Shown here: positions 61,858 through 64,000 of the stretch, in pieces | Position numbering within the stretch: the first letter of the stretch is position 1 | How the letters are laid out: the number at the start of each line of letters is the position of its first letter | Assembly (NCBI RefSeq): GCF_017592475.1 | Contig: NZ_JAGFNP010000015.1 | Span: 93,810-157,809 of the forward strand | Source of the DNA: Glycomyces niveus | GTDB taxonomy: Bacteria; Actinomycetota; Actinomycetes; Mycobacteriales; Micromonosporaceae | DNA length: 64,000 nucleotides | Reading direction: 5' to 3' | Translations under genes and position numbers: made by a program | Notes under the pieces: model-generated | The model's database searches: none | Told to the model about the DNA's origin: nothing | Seen by the model: only the letters and a program-made list of their open reading frames with translations

Positions 61858-61858
<1 letters not shown>
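61780..61858. other. Region between int and attR
   Basis: Holds a terminator hairpin and then the att core. Possible integrase arm sites would lie here; none is clear. Confidence 0.4.
61819..61844 (+). terminator. Terminator after int
   Basis: An 11-bp perfect hairpin (AGAGGCCGGGT and its complement, GTGA loop) lies between int and attR. Confidence 0.7.
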
Positions 61859-61931
<73 letters not shown>

Positions 61932-62046
61932 ATGATGTTTGAGTATCTGCCGGGCTTTGGCGCCGGTGTCTCTCGCACGAGGAGAAACTTTAGCATGTGC
62001 CGCGGGCTCCGTCTCCGGGGGTCCCCGCGGTGGCTACGCTTGACCG
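61932..62046. promoter_or_regulatory. Region between tRNA-Lys and obg
   Basis: Short divergent gap that must hold promoters for tRNA-Lys and obg; no clear hexamers seen. obg lacks the usual upstream rplU-rpmA. Confidence 0.35.
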
Positions 62047-63510
62047 GTGACAAGTTTCGTAGACCGCGTGAATCTCCAGGTCATTGCCGGTAAGGGTGGC
62101 AACGGCTGTGTGTCGGTCCACCGTGAGAAGTTCAAGCCGCTCGGCGGACCCGACGGCGGCAACGGCGGCCACGGGGGTGATGTGGTCTTCGTCGTAGACC
62201 CGAACGTGCACACCCTGCTCGACTTCCACTTCCAGACCCGCCTGCAGGGGGGCAACGGCAAGCAGGGGCAGGGTTCGAACCGGGACGGCGCCAACGGCGA
62301 GTCCATCCGGGTGTCCGTGCCCAACGGCACCGTCATCTACTCCGAAGGGGAGGTCCTCGCGGACCTCACCGGCAACGGCACCGAGGTGACGGTCGCGCAC
62401 GGCGGCCGCGGCGGCCGCGGCAACCGCGCGCTCGTCAGCTCCAAGCGCAAGGTCCCCGGCTTCGCCGAACTCGGCGAGGCCGGCGACGAGCTCTCGGTCG
62501 TCCTCGAACTCAAGAGCGTGGCCGACGTCGGCCTCGTCGGCTTCCCCTCCGCGGGCAAGTCCTCCCTCATCGCCGCGATGTCGGCCGCCCGGCCGAAGAT
62601 CGCGGACTACCCGTTCACGACCCTGGCCCCGAACCTCGGCGTCGTGTCGGCCGGCGAGACGACCTACACCATCGCGGACGTCCCGGGCCTCATCCCGGGC
62701 GCGGCCGCCGGCAAGGGACTCGGACTTCAGTTCCTGCGCCACATCGAACGCTGCGCGGTCCTCGCGCACGTCGTCGACTGCGCCAGTCTCGAGTCCGATC
62801 GCGACCCTGTCTCCGACATCGACGCCCTGGAGCACGAGCTCGCCGAGTACGGCGGCCTCGCCGACCGGCCGCGCATCATCGTCCTCAACAAGGTCGATCT
62901 CCCTGACGGCCGCGAACTCGCCGAGTACGTCCGCGGCGACCTCGAGAAGTACGGGTGGCCGGTCTACGCGGTCAGCGCCGTCAGCCGTGAAGGACTGAAG
63001 GAGCTCAACTTCGCCTTCGCCAAGGAAGTGGTGGAGTTCCGCGAAGCGCAGCCGCCGGTCGAGGCGACCCGCGCCGTGATCCGCCCGGCCGCCGTCGACG
63101 ACTCCGGCTTCAAGGTCAAGAAGGTCAAGCCGGCCTTCGAAGGCGACGTCGAATTCATCGTCACCGGCGCCAAGCCCGAACGCTGGATCAGCCAGACCAA
63201 CTTCGAGAACGAGGAAGCGGTCGGCTACCTCGCCGACCGCCTCGCGAACCTCGGCGTCGAAGACGCCCTCGTGAAGGAAGGCGCGGTGCCCGGCTCGTAC
63301 GTCCGCATCGCCGACCACGAATTCGAGTGGCAGCCGACCGATCCGAACATCGTCGCGACCGTCGGGCCCCGCGGCACCGACGCCCGCTTCGAGATCAGCG
63401 ACCGCAAGGGCGCCGACGAACGGCTCGCGGAGCGCAAGGAGCGCCGCGCCGAGCTGCTCGAAAGGGTCGCAAAAGAGGACGAAGCCAAGGGCAAACGCCG
63501 CAAGCGATAG
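62047..63510 (+). CDS. obg: Obg-family GTPase (ribosome assembly/stress)
   Basis: 487 residues from GTG 62047. The glycine-rich Obg fold (KGGNGCVSVHREKFKPLGGP, DGGNGGHGGDVVF), the GTPase with G1 GFPSAGKSS near 164, the switch region FTTLAPNLG, DVPGLIPGA and NKVD, and the C-terminal OCT domain (DVEFIVTGAKPERWISQT) are all present. Obg proteins act in 50S assembly and stress control. In most bacteria it follows rplU-rpmA; here it follows tRNA-Lys on the opposite strand, with the rRNA leader after it. Confidence 0.96.
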   Translation: MTSFVDRVNLQVIAGKGGNGCVSVHREKFKPLGGPDGGNGGHGGDVVFVVDPNVHTLLDFHFQTRLQGGNGKQGQGSNRDGANGESIRVSVPNGTVIYSEGEVLADLTGNGTEVTVAHGGRGGRGNRALVSSKRKVPGFAELGEAGDELSVVLELKSVADVGLVGFPSAGKSSLIAAMSAARPKIADYPFTTLAPNLGVVSAGETTYTIADVPGLIPGAAAGKGLGLQFLRHIERCAVLAHVVDCASLESDRDPVSDIDALEHELAEYGGLADRPRIIVLNKVDLPDGRELAEYVRGDLEKYGWPVYAVSAVSREGLKELNFAFAKEVVEFREAQPPVEATRAVIRPAAVDDSGFKVKKVKPAFEGDVEFIVTGAKPERWISQTNFENEEAVGYLADRLANLGVEDALVKEGAVPGSYVRIADHEFEWQPTDPNIVATVGPRGTDARFEISDRKGADERLAERKERRAELLERVAKEDEAKGKRRKR

Positions 63511-64000
63511 CCTCATTTGCGGACTGACCTGCGGAAACGTGTGGTTCGCAAGGGTGTGGCGCCGAGCACGCACCCCCCTTGCGAACCCCGTTTCCAGGTA
63601 CCGTAAATTTGTCTTTGCCCGCGGGGGAAACGGACAGGAAAGCCGAAAGGCCCTGGCCCAGAACCAAAAGGGTAAAACTCCGAACGAATCGATCGGGGGG
63701 CCAAAACGGCCCGAAAACCGGTCTGATAAGTTACTGGAGCCGCTCCGGTCGGAGAGGAACTTCCAAGAAGTTTCAGATCTGATCAGTGCGTGTTGTTTGA
63801 GAACTCAACAGGGTGTTTGGATGGTCAGCGTGCGGGCTGACTGGGACGATCGGACAAGGTTTCGGTGGTTTCTGGTTGGTACTGTTTTTGACTGTCTTTT
63901 CCTTGGGACACTTGCTTGGTGTCCCGTTGAAAATCGGTCAGGACATGCTTCGACACATACCAAAAGTCGCCATGGTCTTCGGATGGTGGTGCGCAACAGG
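63511..64000 (+). promoter_or_regulatory. rRNA operon promoter and leader (16S gene begins beyond window)
   Basis: No protein gene is supported. A promoter-like pair TTGCGA (63579-63584) and TAAATT (63604-63609) with 19-base spacing may be P1. A second AT-richer stretch (CTGATAAGTTACTGG, about 63722-63736) may be P2. A conserved TTTGAGAACTCAACAG element with a small TTGAG/CTCAA hairpin lies at 63796-63811, typical of actinobacterial pre-16S leaders. The 16S start is not reached. Confidence 0.75.
63579..63609 (+). promoter_or_regulatory. Candidate rrn promoter P1
   Basis: -35 TTGCGA and -10 TAAATT, spacing 19 bases, upstream of the rRNA leader. Confidence 0.5.

Overview
The window is high-GC actinomycete chromosome. 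The run nudC / mrx1 / uvrD2 / whiB7 / ABC1 kinase / DUF2342 / PDZ-S16 protease / UPF0182 matches a block known from Mycobacterium tuberculosis (around Rv3193c-Rv3199c), and WhiB7, mycoredoxin and PASTA-type kinases are actinobacterial. Gene content fits Micromonosporales/Glycomycetales-like bacteria, but a genus cannot be named from the sequence alone.

Bases 1-18300 are a defence-type island that ends at a tRNA-Trp gene. It holds the C-terminal end of an Eco57I/type IIG-like adenine methylase, a 2121-residue DEAD/DEAH helicase with DUF1998 and a possible Vsr-like nuclease, and a UvrD-like helicase fused to a RelE-like N-terminus. These three genes overlap by GTGA junctions. Three small coupled genes follow. 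A winged-helix protein plus a double-ATPase HerA/DUF87 protein lie on the minus strand. A plus-strand operon then encodes a CBS-HEPN protein, a CARF-HEPN ribonuclease of the TIGR02710 type and a two-HKD phospholipase-D-like nuclease. No CRISPR array or Cas10 is visible. The layout recalls DISARM, Druantia and the helicase-methylase-ATPase (Hma) systems, but the added CBS-HEPN/CARF-HEPN/PLD cassette is unusual. It is the best candidate here for an undescribed composite system.

Bases 18593-50200 are core genome. In order: metNIQ behind a cysteine-rich leader peptide; two M16 proteins overlapping nudC; an EamA exporter; mrx1 and uvrD2 (divergent); whiB7 with a WhiB7-type promoter and an attenuator; an ABC1 kinase; a DUF5679 zinc ribbon; a YgjP-like peptidase; a DUF2342 protein; a PDZ-Lon-like protease; UPF0182; a PASTA kinase; an XRE/DUF5753 regulator with a convergent DUF397 gene; a CDF metal exporter; a holin-like membrane protein; and the phosphate genes. 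pstB stands alone and converges on pstSCA, and both have PHO-box-like repeats. phoU follows.

Bases 50253-61895 are an integrated actinomycete integrative and conjugative element (AICE, pSAM2-like), about 11.6 kb, inserted in tRNA-Lys(CUU). Identical 38-bp attL and attR copies flank it. It carries an IF2_N-type small protein, HD and Nudix hydrolases, an XRE/DUF5919 regulator with a repeat-rich operator, an SCO3933-family protein, membrane and FtsK-like transfer proteins, an SpdA-like DUF2637 protein, RepSA, Xis and integrase. A tRNA-Ser-like 3' fragment lies near its left end.

After the intact tRNA-Lys comes obg. The last 490 bases look like the promoter and leader of an rRNA operon whose 16S gene starts beyond the window.
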